A stretch of 32,803 nt of DNA from Sphingobacteriales bacterium TSM_CSM. GTDB lineage: Bacteria > Bacteroidota > Bacteroidia > Chitinophagales > UBA2359. Under the pieces are notes generated by a model. It did no database searches. It was not told where the DNA came from and saw nothing but the letters and a program-made list of their open reading frames with translations. Below, one piece after another: positions 1-8,700 of this stretch. Both the position numbers and the translations under genes were made by a program. Positions within the stretch are counted from its first letter, which is position 1. Each line of letters opens with the position of its first letter. Where the stretch lies: contig MTCR01000154.1 in NCBI GenBank assembly GCA_002212725.1, positions 1 to 32,803 of the forward strand, written 5' to 3'.

Positions 1-289
1 TGCCGCCGTAGGTAGGGTAACAAACAATGCCAATTTTCATACACAATTTTGTTTAGGGGAGTACGTACACTGTAAACACACGGCCCACGCCGGTGTTCAA
101 TAAACCCCAATAGTAATGCTTTCGGTTTAATTTTCTTTTAAAACAGGCTTTTTTTATTACCATGCAACAGGTTTACCCGCAACGTTTCAAAAAAAAACGC
201 ACAACCTTTAATCGGGTGTTATAACCTGCTTGCCACATCAACTCCAACCACACGGCCTTTTCCACCACCAATAAAAACAATTATTTTAC
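1..289. other. Intergenic stretch at the left edge, no gene recognised
   Basis: No convincing gene is seen here. One + strand frame is open from base 2 to a stop near 112 (33 codons). It could be the tail of a gene that starts outside the window, but its translation matches nothing I recognise. The second half is A/T-rich and directly precedes creD. I found no clear -33/-7 promoter pair and no Shine-Dalgarno sequence before the creD start. Confidence 0.4.
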
Positions 290-1648
290 ATGGATTCGCA
301 AGAAAAAGAAACAACCACACAAAACCATCCGGCTTACAACGCAGCCACAGCCATTAAGACATCGGTAACGGTTAAAATGTTTGCCGTAGGTTTTTTGATT
401 TTGCTTATGCTCATACCGGCCGCCGCCCTTATGATGCTGATAGACGAAAGGCAAACCCGCCGCAACGAAGCAGTGGCCGAAGTTAGCTCAAAATGGGGCA
501 ACATGCAGGAAATTACCGGCCCTGTATTAAGCATACCGTTTACCCAATACGTAAAAGACCCCAATGGACAAACTGCCGAAACCACCCAACACATTCATTT
601 TTTACCCGATGAACTGAACATAACCGGCTCTATACAGCCCGAAATAAGATACCGTGGCATTTACCGTGTCATCTTGTACACCGCCCGCCTTACCGTAAGC
701 GGCTCGTTTGCAGCGCCCGATTTGGGGCAGTTTTCCATACCTGACAAAGACCTGCATCTAAACCGCGCTTTTGTTGCTGTGGGCATTCCCGATATGCGCG
801 GTATTAAAGAAACCGTTGCCCTTACCTGGAACACCGACAGCCTTTCTTTTGACCCCGGCATTCCTGCCCCCGATGTTGCCGCTTCGGGAGTAAGCGTGCG
901 CGTACCTTTGGCAGGACAAACACCAAAATACACCTTTTCTTTTAACCTGCAACTCAACGGCAGCGAAGCGCTTCAGTTTGCTCCAATGGGCAAGGTTACT
1001 ACCGTACAACTGCAATCGCCGTGGGAAAACCCCAGTTTTGACGGCGCTTTTCTGCCCGATGAACGCCAAATTTCCCCCGGCGGGTTTACCGCACAATGGA
1101 AAGTGCTGCACCTTAACCGCAACTATCCGCAACAATGGCAGGGCAATACCTATAATGTTGCCGGCTCAATGTTTGGGGTAAAACTCATTCAGCCCGTAGA
1201 TGAGTACCAGAAAACCTCCCGCGCAGCCAAATATGCCGTTATGTTTATTATGCTCACCTTTACCGTTTTTTTCTTTGTAGAGGTACTTAACCGAAAAAAT
1301 ATTCACACCCTGCAATACCTGCTGGTTGGCGCAGCCCTTTGCCTTTTTTACCTGCTGCTGTTGTCGCTTACCGAACAAATGGACTTTGGCCTGGCTTATC
1401 TGGTATCGGGCACGGCTACCGTTGCACTCATAACCGCTTATTCGGGCAGCGTGTTTGGCAACAGCAGACTAACCGCCCTGTTGTTTGCCCTGCTGCTGGC
1501 GCTGTATTTATTCCTCTATTTTGTGCTGCAATTGCAAGATTACGCCTTGCTTATGGGCAGCATAGGGTTGTTTGTATTTTTGGCCGTTATCATGTACGCA
1601 TCGCGAAACGTAGATTGGTACAATGCCGGTAAACTGCCCGGCAATTAA
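290..1648 (+). CDS. creD: CreD-family inner membrane protein
   Basis: A 452-residue membrane protein of the CreD (Cet) family, in which E. coli CreD is induced by the CreBC two-component system and linked to colicin E2 tolerance and envelope stress. Residues 28-50 form an N-terminal membrane segment. They are followed directly by the family hallmark (DERQTRRNEAVAEVSSKWG, about 52-70) and TGPVLSIPF (76-84). A long periplasmic domain runs to about residue 310. The C-terminus holds about five hydrophobic segments (roughly 316-335, 343-362, 367-388, 393-414, 420-440), and length and layout are normal for the family. The ATG at 290 places a short polar tail before the first membrane segment. No creB or creC is visible nearby, so its regulation here is unknown. 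The family assignment is firm. The biochemical function of CreD is not established. Confidence 0.93.
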   Translation: MDSQEKETTTQNHPAYNAATAIKTSVTVKMFAVGFLILLMLIPAAALMMLIDERQTRRNEAVAEVSSKWGNMQEITGPVLSIPFTQYVKDPNGQTAETTQHIHFLPDELNITGSIQPEIRYRGIYRVILYTARLTVSGSFAAPDLGQFSIPDKDLHLNRAFVAVGIPDMRGIKETVALTWNTDSLSFDPGIPAPDVAASGVSVRVPLAGQTPKYTFSFNLQLNGSEALQFAPMGKVTTVQLQSPWENPSFDGAFLPDERQISPGGFTAQWKVLHLNRNYPQQWQGNTYNVAGSMFGVKLIQPVDEYQKTSRAAKYAVMFIMLTFTVFFFVEVLNRKNIHTLQYLLVGAALCLFYLLLLSLTEQMDFGLAYLVSGTATVALITAYSGSVFGNSRLTALLFALLLALYLFLYFVLQLQDYALLMGSIGLFVFLAVIMYASRNVDWYNAGKLPGN

Positions 1649-1812
1649 CTAAATATATGCCCGGCAACCGCCTTGCATACAATATTAACCGCCTTTTTTC
1701 GTTTTGTAACCTGTAATGCAACAGGGTAAAGGGCAGCAAACTAATCAAGCTTTTGCAAAAAAAAGCCTGAACACATACGGTTATAAAAGAATTTTGTTTA
1801 ACTTTAATGATG

Positions 1813-1840
1813 TATTTGCAAAAATACGGTATCTTTACCG
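1813..1840 (+). promoter_or_regulatory. Possible promoter region with two small hairpins
   Basis: Two adjacent inverted repeats lie 42 bp before the chosen start of the thioredoxin-SPOR gene: TATTT-gcaa-AAATA (1813-1826) and CGGTA-TCTT-TACCG (1827-1840). The second contains TATCTTTA (1830-1837), one base off the Bacteroidota -7 box TAnnTTTG. No good -33 TTTG was found at the usual distance, so the promoter call is weak. Confidence 0.3.
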
Positions 1841-1881
1841 CCAAACACATTATTCAATACAGAAAACAGTTCTCATCAAAT

Positions 1882-3549
1882 ATGCAATACCGAAAATTTT
1901 TCCTTGCCGCATTTTTTGTTCTTTCTGCCCTGTTGGCAGCTAATACCGCACAGGCACAAATTACAACGGGCAGCGTTGCCCCCGAATTAACCCTGCCCGA
2001 CCAAAACAACGTAAACCAGTCGCTCGGTTCTTTACGCGGCAACTGGGTGCTGGTATATTTCTGGGTATCGTGGGACGGGGCATCAAGAGCCGCAACACCC
2101 AAATTAGCTTCACTGTATGGCAAATATCAAAACGCGGGCTTTACCAGCGCCCGCGGGTTCAGAGTTTACACCGTTTCTTTAGACAGCGATAAAAAGGAAT
2201 GGGTAAATGCCCTTAAAACAGATGCCATTCCCGGACCTTACAATGTTAACGATTTTTACTCGGTTTCTGCCGCCACTTACCAGGTTCAGAAAGTACCTTC
2301 TGCATATCTGGTAGATGCCAGCGGTATAATAAGGGCGGTAAATCCTTCCTTTGCCGATGTGGAAAGCATCCTGAATGCCGATGCAGGTAAAGGCGGCACT
2401 GTTGCCATGCAAACCTTTAACACCGGCGCCGCGGTAAACACCGCCGCTAAAATGGAAAGCGTTCGCGGAGGCGCCCTGCAAACCACTTCTGCCACTTCCT
2501 ACTACAACCAAACCACCACCGCCACTACCACTACACCCTCGGCACTTCCCGAAGGCAATACCTATAAAATTCAAATCGGCGCCTATAAAAAACTGAACCT
2601 GGGCGATTTTTACGGCGTATCGCAATACGGAAACGTAGTGAGCGAACCGGCCGATAACGACATTAAACGCGTTATGGTAGGCAATTTCGACAGTAAACAA
2701 GCCGCCGTTGATGCCCTGTACCGAATTCAGAAAGAAGGCTACCCCGATGCTTTTCTGGTAGAATATAAAAATGCCCAACGGGTGCGTGTGGTAGGTAAAT
2801 CGGAAATTCAGGCGCCTGTTTCGGCTGCTCCCGTATCGGCGGTAAGCAACGGCAATACAATAGCCGTACCATTGGCCTCCGCGCCGCAACCCGCAACCGA
2901 TTTGGTTTACCGCAGCGCCGAACCGACAGCCATGCCTTCGGCCAATACCAATACCTCCACATTTAATGCAACCGCAAAAAATACCGGCAGCTCGGGTTCT
3001 ACGGTTATTTACACCGCTCCGCCCAGCTATTCACTTCCCTCGCAGGTAACGGTTTATACCAATACACCCTCCCAAAACACGCAGGGAACCATTTACGACC
3101 AGCCGGGCTTTATATCGTCCGGCTCCGATAAAACCTATGTCAAAAATGCTTCGGTAAACACGCCTTCCGGCACCGGAACCATGCAGGTTTATACCCCCGG
3201 CGATACCCGTTTTACCAATACCACCGCCACTACTACCCAACCGGCCAAAACCACCACCCAGCAGCGTCCCACAACCACTACCCAACAGCCCGCCACAACC
3301 GGCAATCAACCCTCCGTTCCGCCAAAACAACCCGGAACCACAACCGCCCAACCGCCCCAACAACCCGGTGGGGCTACACAACCACAACAACCCTCACCCG
3401 TTGTATCTCCCACCTCCGAGAATTCACTCGAAAAACAAATAGATAACTATATGGGTGGATACGATTACACGCTTCTTGAAAACTCCAAGTCAAAACGCTT
3501 GAAAAACAAAAGCAAACGCGAAAAGAAAAAAGACAAAAAGAAAAAATAA
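1882..3549 (+). CDS. Secreted thioredoxin-fold protein lacking cysteines, with SPOR domain
   Basis: A 555-residue exported protein. The frame is open from 1807, but the ATG at 1882 gives a clean signal peptide (residues 1-25, cleavage probably after AQA), so I use it. Residues 28-170 resemble the TlpA/AhpC-TSA thioredoxin fold, including the cis-Pro loop KVPSAYL (P139). The redox site is missing: where relatives have WCGPC, this protein reads WDGAS (64-68), and the whole protein contains no cysteine. Residues 227-304 form a SPOR domain starting TYKIQIGAY, a family that typically binds glycan strands of septal peptidoglycan. A Thr/Pro/Gln-rich linker follows (about 310-510), then a strongly basic Lys-rich tail. 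It probably acts as a periplasmic binding or scaffold protein rather than an oxidoreductase. That role is inferred from the domains only. Confidence 0.8.
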   Translation: MQYRKFFLAAFFVLSALLAANTAQAQITTGSVAPELTLPDQNNVNQSLGSLRGNWVLVYFWVSWDGASRAATPKLASLYGKYQNAGFTSARGFRVYTVSLDSDKKEWVNALKTDAIPGPYNVNDFYSVSAATYQVQKVPSAYLVDASGIIRAVNPSFADVESILNADAGKGGTVAMQTFNTGAAVNTAAKMESVRGGALQTTSATSYYNQTTTATTTTPSALPEGNTYKIQIGAYKKLNLGDFYGVSQYGNVVSEPADNDIKRVMVGNFDSKQAAVDALYRIQKEGYPDAFLVEYKNAQRVRVVGKSEIQAPVSAAPVSAVSNGNTIAVPLASAPQPATDLVYRSAEPTAMPSANTNTSTFNATAKNTGSSGSTVIYTAPPSYSLPSQVTVYTNTPSQNTQGTIYDQPGFISSGSDKTYVKNASVNTPSGTGTMQVYTPGDTRFTNTTATTTQPAKTTTQQRPTTTTQQPATTGNQPSVPPKQPGTTTAQPPQQPGGATQPQQPSPVVSPTSENSLEKQIDNYMGGYDYTLLENSKSKRLKNKSKREKKKDKKKK

Positions 3550-3572
3550 ACACGGCATTTGCCGTAAAATAA

Positions 3573-3611
3573 GGGAGCAGGAAACATTACCATCACCTGT
3601 TCCCTTTTTTT
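3573..3611 (+). terminator. Intrinsic terminator after the thioredoxin-SPOR gene
   Basis: GGGAGCAGG (3573-3581) pairs with CCTGTTCCC (3596-3604), a nine-base stem with one G-T wobble. It is followed directly by seven T residues. A smaller perfect inverted repeat, ACGGCATTTGCCGT, lies just upstream at 3552-3565. Position and structure fit a Rho-independent terminator for the gene ending at 3549. Confidence 0.75.
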
Positions 3612-3622
3612 GTTTGCCGGAT

Positions 3623-3655
3623 TTTGGTATATTTTAACAAGGCTTCTTATTTTTA
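3623..3655 (+). promoter_or_regulatory. Candidate Bacteroidota-type promoter (-33/-7)
   Basis: TTTG (3623-3626) is separated by 21 bases from TATTTTTA (3648-3655), which matches TAnnTTTG at seven of eight positions. The spacing fits the -33/-7 layout known for the primary sigma factor of Bacteroidota. Transcription would begin about 15 bp before the ATG at 3677. Confidence 0.5.
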
Positions 3656-3676
3656 CGGCAAATTACTTACAGCGTT

Positions 3677-4210
3677 ATGTCAGCAACAATTCTTGGAGCA
3701 GGTTCGCGCATTAAACACGCCAAATTTGGCATTGGCGCAATTACCAGGGTTACCCCCTCAACCTATCAGATTACCTTTATGCAGCACGGCAATATTGAAA
3801 TGCCCGTTACCGCCGAAATGGAGGTAATTGAAGCTGTTGAACCACCCAAAGACGCCGTAACCCTGCGCGATGTGGAACGCCTGTTGAGCAACCTGCTCGA
3901 AAAATGGGGCGGGCTGCAGGAAACCGTAGATTTGGCCGACAGGTGGAAAGGCGGAACCCTTATCTTAAAACCCGCCGATACCGGCCTGCAGGCTAAAGAA
4001 ATTCCTATCGAAACATTTTTTCATAAAATTGTAATGGCAAGAGACCGCCTTCGGGTAATGGAACAGCAAATAAACGGTAGCAACAAATTATCTGACGAAG
4101 AAAAGGTAAACCTGCAGCAATACATTACCCGTATTTATGGCTCTTTTACTACCTTTAACCTGTTGTTTAAAAACAAAAACCACCAGTTTAAAGGCACCTC
4201 TTCCGATTGA
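3677..4210 (+). CDS. Small conserved protein with PcrA-C-terminal-like (Tudor/KOW-type) N-terminal domain
   Basis: A 177-residue soluble protein with no signal peptide. Residues 8-35 (GSRIKHAKFGIGAITRV, then YQITF) resemble the small beta-barrel found at the C-terminus of UvrD/PcrA helicases and in related KOW/Tudor-like modules, which contact RNA polymerase or nucleic acid. The rest (about 60-165) is charged and mostly helical, and I do not recognise it. The gene has its own candidate promoter and follows a terminator, so it is probably transcribed alone or with the cytochrome b5-like gene downstream. A role in nucleic-acid or RNA-polymerase contact is a guess from the N-terminal motif. A conserved hypothetical protein is the safe call. 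Confidence 0.7.
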   Translation: MSATILGAGSRIKHAKFGIGAITRVTPSTYQITFMQHGNIEMPVTAEMEVIEAVEPPKDAVTLRDVERLLSNLLEKWGGLQETVDLADRWKGGTLILKPADTGLQAKEIPIETFFHKIVMARDRLRVMEQQINGSNKLSDEEKVNLQQYITRIYGSFTTFNLLFKNKNHQFKGTSSD

Positions 4211-4255
4211 TTTTGTAACACCGCTCTCACTTCAGTAATACCCTGTGTTCTTTGC

Positions 4256-4273
4256 CTGCAATGCAGTTTTTTT
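4256..4273 (+). terminator. Weak candidate terminator
   Basis: A short CTGC-aat-GCAG stem (4256-4266) is followed by seven T residues (4267-4273), 46 bp after the stop of the preceding gene. The stem is only 4-5 bp, so this is a weak candidate. Confidence 0.3.
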
Positions 4274-4334
4274 ATTGTACGGCGGTGACAAAACATCGGA
4301 ACAAGTTGCTGTGTGTCTGTTTTTATAACCCGAC

Positions 4335-4577
4335 ATGGAAAATCTGCCCGAATATACCCGGTTTCAGCTTGCCCTGCGAAACGGACAGGATAAAGAAGTG
4401 GTTTGGGTAGCCTACAAAGGTATTATTTACGATGTATCGGGCAGCCGCCTTTGGCGGAAAGGACACCATTATGAACATTGGGCAGGCCAAGATCTTACCG
4501 AAGAGTTATCCGATGCACCGCATACCGATGGCGTTTTTGAAAAATTTACACCCATTGGTAAACTTGCAAACCACTAA
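4335..4577 (+). CDS. Stand-alone cytochrome b5-like heme-binding domain protein
   Basis: An 80-residue protein made of a single cytochrome b5-like heme/steroid-binding domain. Typical features are the opening YTRFQLALRNGQD, the strand VVWVAYKGIIYDVSGSRLW (about 22-40), the histidine-rich GHHYEHWAGQDLTE (43-56) and DAPH (60-63). Candidate axial heme ligands are one of His44/45/48 and His63. No signal peptide or membrane anchor is present, so it should be cytosolic. No reductase or partner domain is fused, and no obvious redox partner is adjacent. It may carry electrons for an unidentified enzyme or simply bind heme. The short form is common in bacteria. The family is clear and the function is not. 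Confidence 0.85.
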   Translation: MENLPEYTRFQLALRNGQDKEVVWVAYKGIIYDVSGSRLWRKGHHYEHWAGQDLTEELSDAPHTDGVFEKFTPIGKLANH

Positions 4578-4651
4578 ACCCCTTGCCCCCTGTTCTACCT
4601 GCTGCTGCCTGTTTGCAATACGCCCTTCTGAACGCTAAACAACCACCCATT

Positions 4652-5695
4652 ATGGCAACCAAAACCACCACAAAAAGAAGAAAAACCACCTCGCGGAAAA
4701 GCAAATACGGAAGCATAACGTTTTCAAAATTTTCTACCTATATAGCCATTGTTTTTGTTGTCATTTTCATTATTACCCAGTGGAGTTTTATAATGGAAAA
4801 ATGCAATGAAATTAAAACCATTATCACCCAAACCGTACCCCCCGGCACCAATAATAACCCCGCCCCTTCGCCTGTACCCAACCCCTCGCCTACCCCACAA
4901 CCGTTGCCGCCCAACCAAAACCCGCAGCCGGTAAGTGTAAAAAGCATAAAAATTGTAACCTGGAACCTCTATAACATGGGCATCAGTAAAGACGATGACG
5001 AGGTGCGTTTTGCCGCAGAAACCATAAAAAATTACGATTTGGTTGCCCTGCAGGAAATATCTACCACCCTTAACGGACCGCGCGCCATTGCCAAACTGAA
5101 CGAAGAACTGAACCGACGCGGCGCTAAATGGGATTATGTTGTAAGTGACCCTACTTCCGGCGAAGGTTCTGAAAAATACGTGTTTTTGTATAAAACCCAA
5201 AATATTAAAGTGCTGGGCAACGGCTGGCTGGTAAGCGGTAAAGCGCTCGATAAAAACTTAGACCGTGAGCCGTTTATGGTGCGCTTTGATGTGGGAGGCA
5301 AAAAATTGCTGTTGGCCAATTTTCATGCTGTGCCAACCGGTAAAAATCCCGCAAAAGAAGCGCTGTTGCTGTCAGAAATACACTCGCTATACCCCACCGA
5401 TAACCTCATGATCATGGGCGATTTCAACCTGTCGCAAAGCAACCCTGCTTTTGATGCATTAAAAAGTAAAGGCTACAAACCGGTTCTTGTAAACCAAAAA
5501 ACCAGTCTTAAAACTAAAAAAGATGCCAATGGCAACTACCTGGCCGAAGAATACGACAATATTTTTTACCGCACCTCCACCTTAGTAAGCCTTAAAAGCG
5601 GCATTATTGATTTTGTACCTAAATTTAAAACCCTGGCCGAAGCCCGCCACATATCTGATCACTTGCCGGTTTGGTGCGAAATTGCCTGGAAATAG
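4652..5695 (+). CDS. Membrane-anchored endonuclease/exonuclease/phosphatase-fold protein
   Basis: A 347-residue protein. The frame opens at 4583, but the ATG at 4652 starts a sensible N-terminus: a very basic stretch (residues 1-18), one membrane segment (about 28-48), and a Pro/Asn-rich linker (62-95). The catalytic domain (98-347) has the endonuclease/exonuclease/phosphatase (DNase I-like) motifs: TWNLYNMG (103-110), the metal-binding Glu in LQEIS (E135), NFHAVP (H225), GDFN (256-259), YDNIFY (D302, N303) and SDHLPV (D336, H337). All catalytic positions are therefore intact. Positive-inside charge suggests the basic tail is cytoplasmic and the enzyme faces the periplasm. The substrate could be DNA, a phosphoinositide-like lipid or another phosphodiester and cannot be read from the sequence. 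It lies 74 bp after the cytochrome b5-like gene. Confidence 0.85.
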   Translation: MATKTTTKRRKTTSRKSKYGSITFSKFSTYIAIVFVVIFIITQWSFIMEKCNEIKTIITQTVPPGTNNNPAPSPVPNPSPTPQPLPPNQNPQPVSVKSIKIVTWNLYNMGISKDDDEVRFAAETIKNYDLVALQEISTTLNGPRAIAKLNEELNRRGAKWDYVVSDPTSGEGSEKYVFLYKTQNIKVLGNGWLVSGKALDKNLDREPFMVRFDVGGKKLLLANFHAVPTGKNPAKEALLLSEIHSLYPTDNLMIMGDFNLSQSNPAFDALKSKGYKPVLVNQKTSLKTKKDANGNYLAEEYDNIFYRTSTLVSLKSGIIDFVPKFKTLAEARHISDHLPVWCEIAWK

Positions 5696-5747
5696 GCTGC
5701 TTTTTCTTTCGGTTTCGGGCTAATAACTGCTTGAAAACCGCTTGAAT

Positions 5748-5755
5748 TATATTTG
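5748..5755 (+). promoter_or_regulatory. -7 promoter element upstream of the 5-oxoprolinase gene
   Basis: TATATTTG is a perfect TAnnTTTG -7 box, 24 bp before the start codon at 5780. No TTTG -33 element is present at the usual spacing. Confidence 0.45.
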
Positions 5756-5779
5756 TTTTTTTGTCAACAGATTTGAAGC

Positions 5780-8700
5780 ATGGTTCAGCAACAACCTTTA
5801 TGGCAAATTTTTGCCGATACCGGCGGCACATTTACCGATTGCCTTGCTGTTTCGCCACAGGGCAAAGAAATAAAGGTAAAAGTACTCAGCAGCAGTGCCC
5901 TGCGGGGCAGTATTGCCAAAATTGTTACCCCTCGTTTGGTTGAAATAAAACATAATTGGGGGCAACTTACCGCTGCCATGCTTCGGGGGTATTGGTTCAG
6001 GCTGCTGCTTGCCAATGAACAACCGGTTCGGGTAGTGGCGTTTCAACCCCGTTTGTCGAGGCTGCTTCTTTCAGATAGCATAAAGGCTATTGCCGGACAA
6101 GGCTTTGAGTTGTTTTCGGGTGAAGAGGCGCCTGTGCTTGCTGCCCGTCTTGCCACCAAAACACCGCTAAACCTGCCCCTTCCGCCACTTATAATGCGCC
6201 TGGGTACCACCAAAGGCACCAACGCCCTCCTCGAAGCCCGCGGCGCACCGGTTGCCCTGTTCGTTACCCGAGGATTTGCAGACCTGCCGGAAATTGGCAA
6301 TCAGCAGCGCCCCCACCTGTTTCAACTCCATATTCAAAAACCGCAACCATTGCACCAATGTGTTTTTGAAGTGCCCGAACGCCTCGATGCCAACGGTACA
6401 GTTATTGAGCCTATAGATTGCAGCCCGCTTACCCAACAGGTGCAAAAAGTGCTGGCACAGGGCATTACCAACGCCGCCGTAGCCCTGCTGCATAGCTATT
6501 GCAACCCAATACATGAACAAAAACTTGCACAATTTCTTCTAAATCAGGGATTTACACATGTTTCACTTTCATCAGAACTGGCGCCGCTCATTAAAATTGT
6601 GCCCCGAATGCACACCGCCATTGTTAATGCCACACTCGCACCTGTTATTGAGCAGTACCTGACCGCCGTACACCGGCAACTTTCTTCTCAAAGCCGTTTG
6701 TATATTATAACCGGAGCCGGCGCATTGGTGCAGCACCGGTTTTTTACCCCAAAAGACAGCTTGCTCAGCGGTCCGGCAGGTGGGGTAAATGGCGCTGCCA
6801 ATACCGGATTGCTGGCCGGCTACAATCGCATCATATCATTTGACATGGGCGGAACCAGCACCGATGTAGCCCGCTACGATAATCAATTTGATTATGTGTA
6901 TGAGCATCATGTGGCTAACGCACATCTTTTGTCTGCCGCCTTGGCCATTGAAACAGTGGCAGCCGGCGGTGGCTCGGTTTGCCGCTTCAACGGTTACCGG
7001 TTAAGCACCGGACCCGAAAGCGCCGGCGCAAACCCCGGACCGGCCTGCTATGGTGCCGGCGGACCATTTACCATTACCGATGTGAACCTTTTGTTGGGCA
7101 AACTTAGCCCCGCCGCCTTTGAAATACCTGTTTATCCTGACCAAGCCCGCCAATGCCTTAACCAAATTGCCCGGCAAATAACTGCCGCCACCGGTAAAGA
7201 GCCGTCAGAGACAGAGTTGTTGCAGGGCTTTGCCCAAATTGCAAACGAACTCATGGCCAATGCCATACGCAGCATTTCGGTTCAAAAGGGGTATAAGCCA
7301 CAACAGTATGCTTTGGTAGCTTTTGGCGGTGCTGCCGGACAACACGCTTGTGCCGTGGCAGAGCTGTTGCAAATGTCCACTATTATCATATCACCTCATG
7401 CAGGTATTTTAAGCGCCGCCGGTATAGGGCAGGCTGCTATTGAAAGAATGGCACAACTGCAAATATTGAAACCTTTAGATGAAATAGAACTCCAGCTACC
7501 TTTTATTGCCCTGCAACAAAAGCAACAAGCCCGAAAATTGTTGCAATATGAAATTACGGGCGATGAACCGGCTGTTTTTGTGCATTGCTTGTTTTTCCTG
7601 CGCCTGCAGGGGCAAGATGCCACTATAGAAATTTCCGAAGCAGAACTGCCCCGTTTGCGCAGTGCTTTTGAGCAAAAATACCGCCTGTTATATGGGTATT
7701 ACCCAACCGGCAGAACCATTGAAGTAGAATCGGTAAAAGCTACTGCATCGTATAAGTTATTGAATATCAGCAAAGTACAAAACAAGAAAATAAAAACTGT
7801 ATCTCCAATTCCCCACTCTTTTCAGGCGGTTTATGAAAACGGAACATGGCAAGATACGCCCGTTTTTACGCATACACAGCTTACACCGGGAGCAGATATT
7901 TCGGGCCCCGCACTTTTATTATACCGGCACAGCACTTTTTACTTACACCCGCACTGGCATTTGCATATTGACAAGCATGGCATTGGCATTGCCAGAAAAA
8001 CAACCCCCTTTGTACAGAAAAAAACTATTGGCTATCGCAGTAAGGCGGTAAACTTAACCTTGTTTACCAACCGTTTTAAAAGCATTGCCACTGAAATGGG
8101 TAATTTGTTACAGCGCACTTCGTTGTCGGTAAACATAAAAGAGCGGCTCGATTTTTCGTGTGCCCTGCTTGACCACGAGGCTAATCTGGTGGTGAATGCG
8201 CCGCATATTCCGGTGCATTTGGGTAGTTTGGGTATTTGTGTGCGAACCTTGCTTCAAAAACTGCCCATGCGCCCGGGCGATACGGTAATTACCAATCATC
8301 CGGCCTATGGCGGTTCTCATTTGCCCGATATAACCTTGGTTACGCCGGTGTATAATGCCCAAAATAAACTGGTAGGTTATGTGGCAAACCGTGCTCATCA
8401 TGCCGAAATTGGTGGCAGCCGCCCCGGCTCTATGCCTCCCGATGCACAAAATTTAGCTCAGGAGGGTGTGCTCATTCCGCCTATGTACCTTATTGAGCAG
8501 GGTGTGCCCAACTGGAATGCCATAACCGCGCTGCTGCAAGATGCCCCCTACCCTACCCGTTCTCTTCAAGACAACTTAGCCGATTTGCACGCAGCACTTG
8601 CTGCAAACCGCCTTGGCATGCGCCTGCTGCAACAACTTGCCGGCAGCTTCGGGCTTAGGCAGGTTCGCCATTATATGCAGCAATTATCGGCATACTCGGC

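Noticed and set aside
2..112. Partial gene at the left edge
   Set aside because: Only 33 codons are open, and no recognisable protein segment or supporting signal was seen.
2179..2889. 236-codon open frame on the - strand
   Set aside because: It is antisense to the thioredoxin-SPOR gene, in the region coding the second half of the fold and the SPOR domain. The translation is Gly/Tyr-rich with no domain, so it is taken as a shadow.
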